A stretch of 64,000 nt of DNA from Rossellomorea vietnamensis NBRC 101237 (lineage in GTDB: Bacteria > Bacillota > Bacilli > Bacillales > Bacillaceae_B): NCBI RefSeq assembly GCF_001591825.1, contig NZ_BCVQ01000014.1, positions 1-64,000 on the forward strand. The letters run 5' to 3'. The position numbers and the translations under genes were made by a program. Shown in pieces: positions 1 to 8,213 of the stretch; the first letter of the stretch is position 1; the number at the start of each line of letters is the position of its first letter. The notes below the pieces were generated by a model. That model did no database searches and was not told the origin of the DNA. It saw only the letters and a list, made by a program, of their open reading frames with translations.

Positions 1-313
1 TGTCCAGCTATTCCCGTAGGAGTCGAGCATCCTTCCACTCCAATCAACTTTCTCATCATCAATTTTTATAGGTGATACCAATCACAATAGACTTTCAGAA
101 ATAACTTTTTGCGAATCAGGATAGTGATTAAACACTATATACAATCCTTTCCATATAGCTGAAATCGAATGGATAGTGGACAGTAGAAAAGTCCATGGGA
201 AGGGGGAAACCAATTATTCATTATCGGTAGTTTTACTTATCACATGAATTAGTGACCATAAAATGGAATTTATGTTAGCATATAGTCATATCTAAAGAAA
301 AAAGGGGATTGTT
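1..313. other. Intergenic region upstream of the first ABC operon
   Basis: No convincing gene is seen. Bases 1-60 carry a GC-richer stretch (TTCCCGTAGGAGTCGAGC) that resembles, from memory, an interspersed non-coding repeat common in Bacillaceae; if so, it is a partial copy cut by the window edge. The rest is AT-rich and probably holds the promoter of the following ABC genes. Confidence 0.35.
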
Positions 314-1099
314 ATGGACGGACGTTTACCGGTTTTGTCGATAAGGGATTTGAAGAAGAATTTTGGGAGTAAGGAAGTGTTGAAGGGTGTCCGGCTGGAT
401 GTGTATGAAGGACAGATCATCGGCTATATCGGTCCGAATGGTGCTGGGAAAAGTACGACGGTCAAGATCATCCTCGGCCTTGAAGAAGGGTACTCGGGCC
501 AGGTGACGCTCTTCGGTGAAGATATATCCCATAGTTCTGTGGAATATAAGAAACGGATCGGCTATGTGCCTGAGATGGCGGATCTTTATGATAACCTCAC
601 GGCAGAAGAGTATCTCACATTCATGGGGGAACTATATGGAATGGAACAAAAAAAGGCGGGGGAGAAAGCGGAGAGACTCACCCGGTTGTTTGGACTTTCG
701 GAAGTGTATGAGTCAAGGATCGCCTCTTATTCAAAAGGGATGAAGCAGAAGATTCTGATCATCTCGAGTTTATTACATAATCCCGATGTTTTATTTTTGG
801 ATGAGCCCATCAATGGTTTGGATGCCAACTCAGTCATGATTTTTAAAGAGCTTCTCGCCAAGCTTGCCGCAGAGGGGAAAACCATCTTCTACTCCTCTCA
901 CATCATGGATGTGGTGGAAAAGATCAGTAACCGGATCGTTCTGCTCCATAACGGGCAAATCGTGGCGGATGGCAGTTTTGAAGATTTAAAGAATCAGAAT
1001 ATGGAAGGATCCCTGGAGGAAATCTTCAACCAATTAACCGGATTCAATGAGCATAAAGAAACGGCAGCGGAAATTGTTTCTGTTGTGCAAGAGGTGTAG
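314..1099 (+). CDS. ABC transporter ATP-binding protein (ABC-2 exporter type)
   Basis: Cytoplasmic ATPase of an export-type ABC transporter, 261 aa. Walker A is GPNGAGKST near residue 43, the signature region is SYSKGMKQK, Walker B is VLFLDEPINGLD and the switch His lies in SSHIMDVVE. The drug/polysaccharide-type (CcmA-like) organisation and the C-terminal extension after residue 220 fit ABC-2 exporters. The start is supported by AAAGGGG 8-9 nt upstream. The permease gene starts 2 nt after the stop, so the two are surely cotranscribed. The substrate cannot be told from the sequence. Confidence 0.9.
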   Translation: MDGRLPVLSIRDLKKNFGSKEVLKGVRLDVYEGQIIGYIGPNGAGKSTTVKIILGLEEGYSGQVTLFGEDISHSSVEYKKRIGYVPEMADLYDNLTAEEYLTFMGELYGMEQKKAGEKAERLTRLFGLSEVYESRIASYSKGMKQKILIISSLLHNPDVLFLDEPINGLDANSVMIFKELLAKLAAEGKTIFYSSHIMDVVEKISNRIVLLHNGQIVADGSFEDLKNQNMEGSLEEIFNQLTGFNEHKETAAEIVSVVQEV

Positions 1100-1101
1100 G
1101 G

Positions 1102-2724
1102 ATGAAGGAATTTCGTACCCTTTTGTTTCTGGATTGGTTTCAAGGATTGTTTAGAAGGCTTGGATTCGATTACCGGTTGTTGAGAAGAATCCTTCAAGTC
1201 AAGCTGACAATGGATCAACGACGTGTGCCTACGATATTCCAGCAACAAGGCAGGAAGAAAGGGAAGGATGAAAACCGTTTTATTAAATCCCTCTGGGTGT
1301 ATGCGCTGTTTGGATTATTCGTCATCCCTTTCATTGTAATGGGAGATCAATATATTTTTCAGATGAGCATCACCTTTACCGTACTCATTTTCATCGTCAT
1401 GACATCAATGATTTCAGATTTCTCAGTCGTCATACTGGACATCCGGGATCACACGATTCTCTTTACCAAGCCAGTTGAAAGGAAAACCATCAGCCTGGCT
1501 AAAACGCTTCACGTGTTTATTTATCTGTTTTTCCTGACAGGCTCCCTGACCGCCGTTCCGCTGGTCGTCAGCTTGATCAACCAGGGTCTTTCCTTCTTTT
1601 TTATTTTCCTGGCAGGGATCATCCTGATGAATATCTTCATCGTTGTGTTTACGGCTATGCTCTATTATTTCATCCTCCAATACTTTGATGGGGAAAAACT
1701 GAAGGACATCATCAACTATGTGCAGATCGGATTATCCATCGGACTTGCAGTGGGATATCAGGTTGTGGCTCGTTCCTTCGAATTTGTGGATTTGACGATT
1801 TCGTTTACACCGGATTGGTGGAATATTTTTCTACCTCCCATTTGGTTCGGAGCCCTGTTTGAATGGTTCCTGAACGGTAATCACGAGACGATGATCCTGG
1901 TTCTCTCATGTACAGCTGTACTGGTTCCATTCCTGGCTCTTATCGTTTATGTGAAAGCACTGCCGACCTTTGAGAAGAATCTTCAGAAATTATCCTCCCA
2001 TGGGGGTAAGAAGAAGAAAGCCCGTTTCCGGTTCGGGGATGGACTCATGAAGGTACTCGCCAAGTCGAATGAAGAGCGGGCATTTTACCGGTTCGCCCAT
2101 TATATGATGAAAAATGAAAGGGAGTTTAAGTTGAAGGTGTATCCCGCCCTTGGGTTTGCCATCATCATGCCGTTCATTTTCATCTTCAATGGATTGATGG
2201 ATGGGACAAGGGAAGATCTACTGACTTCAAGCATCTACCTATCAATCTATTCAAGCTTCATCGTTATACCGACAGTCGTGATGATGCTCAGTTATTCAGG
2301 GAAATACAAGGGATCCTGGATATATAAAGTAGCGCCTGTCTCAGGCAGGGCGGCCATTTACAAAGGGACATTGAAGGCATTCCTTATGAAACTATTCCTT
2401 CCGCTTTATGCCATCATAAGCATTGTCTTCATCATCCTGTTTGGGTACCGCGTGATTCCTGAAATCATCATCGTCTTTATTAGCGCCTGTATCTTTACCG
2501 TGATCTGTCTGGGACTGATGAGAGGCTCGTTGCCTTTTTCTGAAAGCTTTGAAGGAGTTCAGCAAAGTGACAGCTGGAAGGTACTGCCGTTCTATCTCAT
2601 CGTAGGTGTGTTCTTCGGGCTCCATTACCTGGCCCTTCAGATTCCATTCGGTATCCCGGGCTATCTCATCCTTCTATTCGTCCTGAACCTTATTTTATGG
2701 AAAACAGTCATAAGGGACGAATAG
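1102..2724 (+). CDS. Large ABC exporter permease
   Basis: Integral membrane protein of 540 aa, partner of the ATPase just upstream. The N-terminal ~65 residues are soluble and basic. They are followed by paired hydrophobic segments (around residues 70-90, 100-120, 140-190 and 200-225), a soluble middle stretch rich in Lys/Arg (SSHGGKKKKARFRFGDG) and a second set of about six membrane segments. This duplicated six-plus-six layout is typical of full-length ABC-2-like permeases in Bacillus. A GC-rich hairpin with a T-run follows the stop, so this looks like a two-gene operon. The substrate is unknown. Confidence 0.82.
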   Translation: MKEFRTLLFLDWFQGLFRRLGFDYRLLRRILQVKLTMDQRRVPTIFQQQGRKKGKDENRFIKSLWVYALFGLFVIPFIVMGDQYIFQMSITFTVLIFIVMTSMISDFSVVILDIRDHTILFTKPVERKTISLAKTLHVFIYLFFLTGSLTAVPLVVSLINQGLSFFFIFLAGIILMNIFIVVFTAMLYYFILQYFDGEKLKDIINYVQIGLSIGLAVGYQVVARSFEFVDLTISFTPDWWNIFLPPIWFGALFEWFLNGNHETMILVLSCTAVLVPFLALIVYVKALPTFEKNLQKLSSHGGKKKKARFRFGDGLMKVLAKSNEERAFYRFAHYMMKNEREFKLKVYPALGFAIIMPFIFIFNGLMDGTREDLLTSSIYLSIYSSFIVIPTVVMMLSYSGKYKGSWIYKVAPVSGRAAIYKGTLKAFLMKLFLPLYAIISIVFIILFGYRVIPEIIIVFISACIFTVICLGLMRGSLPFSESFEGVQQSDSWKVLPFYLIVGVFFGLHYLALQIPFGIPGYLILLFVLNLILWKTVIRDE

Positions 2725-2729
2725 GAATC

Positions 2730-2761
2730 ACGTTCCTGTCTTTAAGGCAGGGGCGTTTTTT
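2730..2761 (+). terminator. Intrinsic terminator after the ABC permease
   Basis: ACG-CCTG arms pair with CAGG-CGT around an AT loop, followed by TTTTTT. The hairpin starts within 10 nt of the permease stop codon. Confidence 0.7.
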
Positions 2762-2945
2762 GTATATCCCACAAGTTTATAGGGAAAGTATATACGATAC
2801 ATACACCATTTGAAGCGGATGACATATACATAGAAAAATGATGGGCTCTGGTAAATAGGTAGTATGACATTTCCTTTGACAAAGAAAGTTTCCTTGATGC
2901 AAGATGGTAGTATTCAAAATGTTTGATCGGAGGAGAGTGGTTCGT

Positions 2946-3761
2946 ATGTTCATAGACTGGTTAAGTGGATTTAACCCCACGATGCAGGCACTGTTCGGTG
3001 GTCTGGTGACATGGGGGCTGACGGCCCTTGGAGCAGCCACGGTGTTTTTCTTTACGAAAATTGAAAAGCATACGTTGAATATGATGCTCGGGTTTGCCGC
3101 AGGAGTCATGATAGCAGCATCGTTCTGGTCACTGCTTGCCCCTTCAATTGAATTCAGTGAGCAAAACGGTCAAATCCCATGGCTTGCACCTGCTGTCGGC
3201 TTTTTACTTGGTGGTGTGTTCATTAGACTTTTAGATTTTGTCGTACCGCATTTACATTTGGGCAATGAATCGGAAGATGCGGAAGGACCTCCAACTAAAT
3301 TCAAGAAATCGACCTTATTATTCCTTGCGATCACCCTCCATAATATTCCGGAAGGTCTTGCCATCGGGGTTGCCTTCGGTGCTGCCTCACTCGGCCTCGG
3401 GGATGCAACGTTAGTGGGGGCCATTGGCCTTGCCATTGGAATCGGGATCCAGAATATGCCTGAAGGGGCTGCTCTTTCCATCCCGCTAAGGGGAGAGGGG
3501 ATGTCCCGTTTGAAATCCTTCCATTACGGTCAGCTGTCAGCCATCGTAGAGCCGATAGCCGCTGTGATCGGTGCTGCTGCAGTCTTGATGGTGCAGCCCC
3601 TCCTGCCTTATGCCCTTGCTTTCGCGGCAGGAGCGATGATATTCGTCGTCGTCGAAGAACTGATTCCTGAGTCACAATCTTCAGGGAGTACGGACTTGGC
3701 TACATTGGGACTGATGCTCGGTTTCGTCGTGATGATGATTCTGGACGTTTCCCTGGGATGA
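2946..3761 (+). CDS. ZIP-family divalent metal transporter (GufA/ZupT-like)
   Basis: Membrane transporter of 271 aa, probably for zinc or another divalent cation. The family hallmarks are visible: LHNIPEGLAIG (residues 131-141) in TM4 and QNMPEGAALSIPL (about 168-180) in TM5, whose His, Asn and Glu residues bind the metal in ZIP proteins. About eight hydrophobic segments are present, with a charged His-containing loop (PHLHLGNESEDAEG) between TM3 and TM4. I chose ATG 2946 because GGAGGAGAG lies about 8 nt upstream; an in-frame ATG at 2904 has no Shine-Dalgarno sequence. Monocistronic, with its own terminator about 110 nt downstream. Confidence 0.88.
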   Translation: MFIDWLSGFNPTMQALFGGLVTWGLTALGAATVFFFTKIEKHTLNMMLGFAAGVMIAASFWSLLAPSIEFSEQNGQIPWLAPAVGFLLGGVFIRLLDFVVPHLHLGNESEDAEGPPTKFKKSTLLFLAITLHNIPEGLAIGVAFGAASLGLGDATLVGAIGLAIGIGIQNMPEGAALSIPLRGEGMSRLKSFHYGQLSAIVEPIAAVIGAAAVLMVQPLLPYALAFAAGAMIFVVVEELIPESQSSGSTDLATLGLMLGFVVMMILDVSLG

Positions 3762-3871
3762 TCAAAGCTAACGGGTTCGGTTTTAAAGTGCAAAATTTGA
3801 ATTAGCAATGCTTTTCGCACAGTAATTTTCAGTAGAATCAGTAGACACTCTAGCAGTGAAATTAACGCGTG

Positions 3872-3908
3872 AAAAAGCTCGGAGCCATTATGCTTCGAGC
3901 TTTTTTTA
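3872..3908 (+). terminator. Intrinsic terminator
   Basis: AAAAAGCTCG pairs with CGAGCTTTTT across a short AT loop, ending in a seven-T run. It lies about 110 nt after the ZIP gene. Confidence 0.75.
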
Positions 3909-3974
3909 TCAATTCTTTATTAAAGATCAGAATCCTTATGTTGAATGAGGAGAGCCGTTTCCCTGGGGGTTGAA

Positions 3975-4163
3975 AATAAGCGGAAGAATTCCGTTTAAAT
4001 CGGAAAATGTAGCTATTTCACGTATATTAACCGGAGTTTTTCCGCTTATTAAAAAATATTTGTTGAATATTGTTCCATATTGAGCAGTTAAGCGGAATTT
4101 CTCCGCTTATATCAGCGTTTTAACTCTCCTCCAGCTACCTTAGACGGAATTTCTCCGCTTATA
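3975..4163. repeat. Cluster of CCGCTTAT-type palindromic intergenic repeats
   Basis: The gene-free stretch 3909-4288 contains several imperfect copies of a short palindromic unit whose core is CGGAATTTCTCCGCTTAT. The clearest copies are at 4031-4050, 4089-4110 and 4141-4162, with a diverged copy at about 3977-3997. Each copy pairs CGGA with TCCG, so each can form a small hairpin. Spacing is irregular (about 50-60 nt) and no spacer is conserved, which excludes a CRISPR array. Confidence 0.6.
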
Positions 4164-4306
4164 AACCTCCGCCTTTCAGTTGCGAATTGGACTGCTAATT
4201 TACGTGCGAATCCAAGTTTTTGTGCTCGTTAGCCGAAACCGTTAGCCCAAAGCGTATGCCTTTTCTCTTCCATAAACTAGTATAATGGATGGGGGAGGGG
4301 ATGTGT

Positions 4307-4849
4307 ATGAAGATTGGTCTCATAAGGCACTTTAAAGTAACGAGGGGCTACCCGGCTTCATATGTAACGAGTGATGAGCTGATGAAGTGGGTGGAAGAGT
4401 ATGATGCCTCGGACGTAGAAGGCAATGAAGTTGATCTTAAAGATATTGATTGGAAAGGCTGCTACTCCAGTGACTTATCTAGGGCACAAATAACGGCTGA
4501 AGCGGTTTATGAAGGAGAAATCACCTTTCTCAAGGAACTGAGGGAAATCAGATTATCTCCCATCTTCCGGTCTGACATAAAGCTGCCACTCTTTCTTCAT
4601 ATGGCATCCATCAGGCTCACCTGGTGGTTCAATCATCGTTCCCAGCCTGAAAGCAAGCGGGAAATCGAAGAGAGGATCCGTGTGGTGATCGATAGGGTCG
4701 TCCATGAAGGGAAGGATGTGCTCATCGTAGGTCATGGCGGAATCATGATATTTATGAGAAAAGAATTACGAAAGCGGGGATTTACCGGGCCGTCGTTCAG
4801 GAGACCCTCCAACGGAAAGTTGTATGTTTATCAGGGCGGGACAGGGTAA
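4307..4849 (+). CDS. Histidine phosphatase family protein
   Basis: Probable cytoplasmic phosphatase of the phosphoglycerate-mutase-like (branch 1) superfamily, 180 aa. The phospho-acceptor motif sits at the N-terminus as LIRHFKV (Arg7-His8, where RHG is usual). The second catalytic His is in VLIVGHGGIM near residue 145. The substrate is not predictable. ATG 4307 has GGAGGGG 6 nt upstream; an upstream ATG at 4289 would swallow this Shine-Dalgarno sequence. TATAAT at 4281-4286 is too close to the start to be used alone. Confidence 0.78.
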   Translation: MKIGLIRHFKVTRGYPASYVTSDELMKWVEEYDASDVEGNEVDLKDIDWKGCYSSDLSRAQITAEAVYEGEITFLKELREIRLSPIFRSDIKLPLFLHMASIRLTWWFNHRSQPESKREIEERIRVVIDRVVHEGKDVLIVGHGGIMIFMRKELRKRGFTGPSFRRPSNGKLYVYQGGTG

Positions 4850-4895
4850 TCATTTACCAGAGCAATACACTAATAGAAAGAAAGGAGGCCGTAAA

Positions 4896-5222
4896 ATGGA
4901 AGAAGTCCATTCACTAAAAGCACTTCATGAAAAGCTGGAAGCGGAGAAGCTGGTACTGCTATACATATCAAGGCCCGGCTGTTCTGTATGTCATGCCCTC
5001 CTGCCCCAGGTGGAAGAGATGTTGAAGGATTTCAAATCTGTGAGATCCATCCATGCCGATGCAGAAGAAATTCCGGAAATAGCAGGAGAATTTTCCATCT
5101 TCACCGTGCCTGTCATCATCGTATTTGTAGACGGTAAGGAGATGTTCAGAAAAGCACGCTTCGTTCCAATCGACGAACTCCACAGCCAAATTTACCGTCT
5201 TACTGAGATGTTAGACAACTAA
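4896..5222 (+). CDS. Thioredoxin-like protein (YdbP-type)
   Basis: Small cytoplasmic thioredoxin-fold protein, 108 aa. The redox motif is RPGCSVCHALLP, with Cys29 and Cys32 after the second beta strand. The cis-Pro region is recognisable as IFTVPVIIVFVDGKE. The sequence resembles the general thioredoxin-like protein YdbP of Bacillus. The start at 4896 is fixed by an ideal AAAGGAGG 7-8 nt upstream; a longer reading from 4824 has no Shine-Dalgarno sequence and overlaps the previous gene. There is a 46-nt gap to the phosphatase gene, so cotranscription is possible. A CAAACGTTTG palindrome begins at the stop codon. Confidence 0.82.
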   Translation: MEEVHSLKALHEKLEAEKLVLLYISRPGCSVCHALLPQVEEMLKDFKSVRSIHADAEEIPEIAGEFSIFTVPVIIVFVDGKEMFRKARFVPIDELHSQIYRLTEMLDN

Positions 5223-5239
5223 ACAAACGTTTGATTAGT
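5218..5239. promoter_or_regulatory. CAAACGTTTG palindrome, possible operator
   Basis: The 14-mer TAAACAAACGTTTG sits in a 22-bp near-perfect palindrome right at the thioredoxin stop codon. The same 14-mer occurs twice more near 29.6 kb. It resembles both TetR-type operators and a diverged Bacillus LexA box. Confidence 0.4.
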
Positions 5240-5353
5240 ACGCGAAAACGTTGGTTGGTCTGGTCTGGATGGGTTAAACAGTTGTTTAGGAAGTGAAATA
5301 TCAGAACTTAAACATAAATGAAGGTTGGATTATTATTTCATATTTTAAAGCAT

Positions 5354-5409
5354 AAAAAGAGCTGCTAAAAATGGGTATTTAGACACACCCCATTATAGTA
5401 GCTCTTTTG
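5354..5409 (+). terminator. Intrinsic terminator
   Basis: AAAAAGAGCT(G)CTA pairs with TAG(T)AGCTCTTTT around a 28-nt loop, ending in TTTTGT. It probably ends the phosphatase/thioredoxin transcript. Confidence 0.6.
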
Positions 5410-5436
5410 TCATGGTTCAGTGAATAGGTATATAAT
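5407..5436 (+). promoter_or_regulatory. Putative sigma-A promoter for the 5487 gene
   Basis: TTGTCA (5407-5412), an 18-nt spacer, then TATAAT (5431-5436), about 50 nt upstream of the start codon. Confidence 0.55.
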
Positions 5437-5486
5437 AGAGAGTATACGAGTATAGTAGTTATGAGAAATGAAAGGGGGCTTGATGA

Positions 5487-5786
5487 ATGATCAGATTGTC
5501 CAGGACAAAGAAAGTCATGTTACTCTGTTTCGCAATCATCCTCATAATAGTAGCCAACCGGATTTCCACTGTACAACATCTGACGGCAAGAATCGCCACC
5601 AACCTGTATGTGAGCCTGAAATACCAGGACCTTGACCTTGAATACCAAAACGTCGAATTCTCACCCCAGTTCGGAGATTATTCTGTGGCGTATAAGGACA
5701 AGGATGGTAAAGTATATGGATTCATGGTCACCCCTAAGTCAATGCCCGTCATCATCCTTCATGATCCTCTGAGAGAGACGCCTTAA
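5487..5786 (+). CDS. Small membrane-anchored protein of unknown function
   Basis: 99 aa. A basic N-terminus (RLSRTKK) is followed by a single hydrophobic segment (residues 11-24), then a soluble domain with alternating polar/hydrophobic strands (YQDLDLEYQNVEFSPQFG). I do not recognise it with certainty. The overall plan of a TM anchor plus a small extracytoplasmic beta domain recalls DUF3139-type Bacillus proteins. AAAGGGGG lies 8 nt upstream of ATG 5487, and a good promoter precedes it, so it is very likely a real monocistronic gene. Confidence 0.6.
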   Translation: MIRLSRTKKVMLLCFAIILIIVANRISTVQHLTARIATNLYVSLKYQDLDLEYQNVEFSPQFGDYSVAYKDKDGKVYGFMVTPKSMPVIILHDPLRETP

Positions 5787-5857
5787 GAAAAAGTTCCTAT
5801 CATGCTTTTCAAATATCATTCTTCATGTATAATAAACCTTAACAACTTTATAAACGG

Positions 5858-5945
5858 TACCACAAGGGGAGCGAAAGCTGAGAGTGAACAATCTGTTCTG
5901 ACCCTCTGAACCTGTTAGTTAGGACTAGCGTAGGGATGTGGAAAA
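5858..5945 (+). ncRNA. TPP (THI-box) riboswitch
   Basis: The conserved THI-box blocks are present in order: GGGGAGC, GCTGAGA, then ACCCTCTGAACCTG, and a closing AGGGATGTGG that pairs with CCACAAGGGG at the 5' end. It precedes the thiamine transporter gene and is followed by a terminator that includes that gene's ribosome-binding site. Thiamine pyrophosphate binding should therefore switch expression off. Confidence 0.93.
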
Positions 5946-5981
5946 TAGGCAGCATTGTGCTTATTTCGATTGTTCATTCTC

Positions 5982-6023
5982 CCTCCTTATGGTTTCGTTT
6001 CAGTTCATAAGGAGGATTTTTTT
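5982..6023 (+). terminator. Riboswitch-controlled terminator that also buries the thiT Shine-Dalgarno
   Basis: CCTCCTTATG (5982-5991) pairs perfectly with CATAAGGAGG (6006-6015), followed by ATTTTTTT and then the start codon. The right arm contains the AAGGAGG ribosome-binding site, so the same hairpin can stop transcription and block translation. Confidence 0.8.
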
Positions 6024-6620
6024 ATGAAAAACACACGACTTGTCGTATTGCTTGAAGCGTCATTGATGGCGGCTTTTGCGATCATCCTTGATTTGCTGCC
6101 TTCTATTAAGCTATCACCTAGTATCTCGATATCGATTGCCATGGTTCCGATCTTTCTATTATCTTATCGAAGAGGCTTGAGAGCCGGACTGATAGGGGGC
6201 TTTTTATGGGGGATCCTGCAGATTGCCCTTGGGGATGCCTGGATTGCGACCCCGGTCCAAATGGTGATTGAGTATTTCATCGCTTTTGCTTTTATCGGTT
6301 TTGCCGGGGTTTTCGCAGGGAAAATTCAGGGTGCACTGGGGGGCGGTCACCGGTCCAAAGCAGTCTTCTGGGTAGTGATGGCAACATTCGCTGGAAGCCT
6401 TGCCCGTTATTTCTGGCATTTCATTGCAGGATTCGTGTTTTTTGCCGAGTATGCACCAGATGAGATGTCTCCATTGCTATTTTCTCTTATAGTAAACGGG
6501 ATCACTATGTTGGGATCGGCAGTATTATGCTCCGTTGTGATGGTGATCATCGTCAATATCGCACCAAGATTGATCAAAGTGCAGTCGCATCGACAGGAAA
6601 TCAGCCGAAAGGCCTCGTGA
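6024..6620 (+). CDS. thiT: ECF-type thiamine transporter S component ThiT
   Basis: Substrate-binding membrane component of an energy-coupling-factor importer for thiamine, 198 aa with six hydrophobic segments. The family-typical N-terminal stretch LVVLLEASLMAAFAIILDLLP is followed by LSISI-type and GFLWGILQ segments. ThiT works with the shared EcfA/A'/T module, which is not in this window. The assignment is strongly supported by the TPP riboswitch directly upstream. The start is ATG 6024, 8 nt after AAGGAGG; a longer in-frame extension to 5955 runs through the riboswitch expression platform and is not real. Confidence 0.92.
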   Translation: MKNTRLVVLLEASLMAAFAIILDLLPSIKLSPSISISIAMVPIFLLSYRRGLRAGLIGGFLWGILQIALGDAWIATPVQMVIEYFIAFAFIGFAGVFAGKIQGALGGGHRSKAVFWVVMATFAGSLARYFWHFIAGFVFFAEYAPDEMSPLLFSLIVNGITMLGSAVLCSVVMVIIVNIAPRLIKVQSHRQEISRKAS

Positions 6621-6629
6621 AATCTTATC

Positions 6630-6659
6630 AACCGATCCTTTAATGGGGTCGGTTTTTTC
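6630..6659 (+). terminator. Intrinsic terminator after thiT
   Basis: AACCGATCC pairs with GG(G)TCGGTT, followed by TTTTTT, about 12 nt after the stop codon. Confidence 0.7.
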
Positions 6660-6777
6660 TATCAAGGACCGGGGAAGAATGAAATCCACCTAAAATCCCT
6701 CCCGTTTCTCATTGCTTACACCACTGCTTTCCTATAAACTAGACCTATTCAAAAAATAGTACGTGTGGAGAGATCGT

Positions 6778-7539
6778 ATGGAAGCAAAAATGATAAGAAG
6801 ATATGACATTATGGAGGTCAGCCTGCTGGCGGGGAAGATCATGCTGCAAAGTGGGGCGGAGACGTATCGTGTCGAGGACACGATGATGCGCATTGCCGCT
6901 TCTTATGGGATATCGGAATCGCATAGCTATGTGACCCCCACTGGGATCATCTTCTCGATTGAAACATCGGAACCGACCAAAACGAAGCTCATCCGAATTA
7001 ATGAGAGGTCTACGGATCTTGAGAAAGTGACCCTCGTGAACAGTATCTCAAGGCAGATCAGTAAAGGGCATCTGACTCTTGAAGAAGCATACAATGCCCT
7101 TGAGAAGCTGGATCAGTCGGATCTATCTTATTCCTTCCTGATTCAAGTGGCAGCGGCTTCGATTGCAAGCGGTTGTTTTCTCATCATGTTCCAGGGGATG
7201 TGGAAGGACTTCATTCCTGCTCTGATCACGGGAGGCATCGGGTTTACGAGCCTGATTTATTTACACCGCCTCGTCCCGATAAAGTTCTTCGCGGAGTTTC
7301 TTGCATCCTTCATCATCGGTATGGTGTCATACGGATTTGTAAAGCTTGGTATCGGACAGGAATTGGATAAGATCATCATTGGATCCGTGATGCCCCTTGT
7401 TCCCGGTCTCCTGATCACCAATGCGGTCCGGGACTTGATGGCGGGTCATCTCGTTTCTGGCCTCTCAAAGGGCGCAGAAGCTTTTTTAACGGCATTTGCC
7501 ATTGGTACAGGCATTGCTGTCGTGTTTACATTAACGTAA
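6778..7539 (+). CDS. Threonine/serine exporter, ThrE N-terminal-type subunit
   Basis: 253 aa. The cytoplasmic N-terminal half carries the ThrE-family signature, including LQSGAETYRVEDTMMR near residue 30 and VTPTGIIFSIE. It is followed by about five membrane segments (residues 120-250) with the conserved GSVMPLVPGLLITNAVRDLMAG loop. In Bacillaceae the ThrE exporter is split in two, and the small ThrE C-terminal-like partner follows 23 nt downstream. Likely role: efflux of threonine, serine or related small amino acids. ATG 6778 has GGAGAG 7 nt upstream and is preferred to GTG 6763. Confidence 0.85.
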   Translation: MEAKMIRRYDIMEVSLLAGKIMLQSGAETYRVEDTMMRIAASYGISESHSYVTPTGIIFSIETSEPTKTKLIRINERSTDLEKVTLVNSISRQISKGHLTLEEAYNALEKLDQSDLSYSFLIQVAAASIASGCFLIMFQGMWKDFIPALITGGIGFTSLIYLHRLVPIKFFAEFLASFIIGMVSYGFVKLGIGQELDKIIIGSVMPLVPGLLITNAVRDLMAGHLVSGLSKGAEAFLTAFAIGTGIAVVFTLT

Positions 7540-7562
7540 AGTGAGATTGGGGTGAAAAGGGA

Positions 7563-8018
7563 ATGCACATCATCGAGCAATTAGTGACCAGCTTCATTTC
7601 CGCCGCTGCATTCGGGATTATCTTCAATGCTCCAAAGCAGTCCCTTTTTAAATGCGGAATTGTCGGGATGCTTGGCTGGATCATTTACATATTGATGAGT
7701 TTAAATGAAACAGACACCGTTCTTGCCACGTTACTTGCCTCCTTTGTCGTGGCTGTGGTGAGTCAGGTGTTTGCGAAAATGTACAAAACCCCGGTCATCA
7801 TCTTCTCTGTTGCCGGGATCATCCCCCTCGTACCCGGGGGGCTGGCGTACGATGCCATGAGAAATTTCGTTCAAAATGATTACAATGCCGCCATCAACCT
7901 GGCAGCCAAAGCCTTTATGATCTCCGGTTCCATTGCCATCGGGCTCATATTTTCGGAAGTCATCAACCAGGTCATCCGGAATGCGCGCCTGAACGCCAGT
8001 GCCCGGAGGATGAGATAG
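7563..8018 (+). CDS. Threonine/serine exporter, ThrE C-terminal-type subunit
   Basis: 151-aa membrane protein matching the C-terminal half of ThrE (DUF3815 type), with about four or five hydrophobic segments. The IIPLVPGGLAYDAMRNFVQNDY motif mirrors the LVPGLLITNAVRDLMAG motif of the upstream subunit; such paired PGG/PGL loops are typical of split ThrE systems. An RBS (GGGGTGAAAAGGG) precedes ATG 7563, and the gene is 23 nt from its partner, so they form one operon. The stop codon is followed at once by a copy of the dispersed GAGGGACGGACC repeat. Confidence 0.85.
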   Translation: MHIIEQLVTSFISAAAFGIIFNAPKQSLFKCGIVGMLGWIIYILMSLNETDTVLATLLASFVVAVVSQVFAKMYKTPVIIFSVAGIIPLVPGGLAYDAMRNFVQNDYNAAINLAAKAFMISGSIAIGLIFSEVINQVIRNARLNASARRMR

Positions 8019-8051
8019 AGGGACGGACCTTACTTCTGTGGGGTCTTTTTT
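8018..8051 (+). terminator. Weak terminator with GAGGGACGGACCT repeat
   Basis: GGACC pairs with GGGTC across about 12 nt, followed by a nine-T run. The left arm is part of the dispersed GAGGGACGGACC repeat. Confidence 0.45.
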
Positions 8052-8213
8052 TTTGATAATACCTCTTCCGTTCAACAGATTCCCCCCTTCTATTACTTAA
8101 GGATGCCGACTGGAGCATCAGACTATCTTTTTTTGTCTGGTTTTGAAAAAAATTCTTTGGGTAGATAAGTATTAGCATTATACATTTTCCATATATGGAA
8201 GGGAGAACATCGA

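Noticed and set aside
1-313. Truncated gene at the left edge
   Set aside because: No reading frame of useful length with coding character; AT-rich and repeat-like instead.
3975-4163. Possible CRISPR array
   Set aside because: Units are imperfect and only about 20 nt, spacing is irregular, spacers are not of constant size and no cas gene is near.
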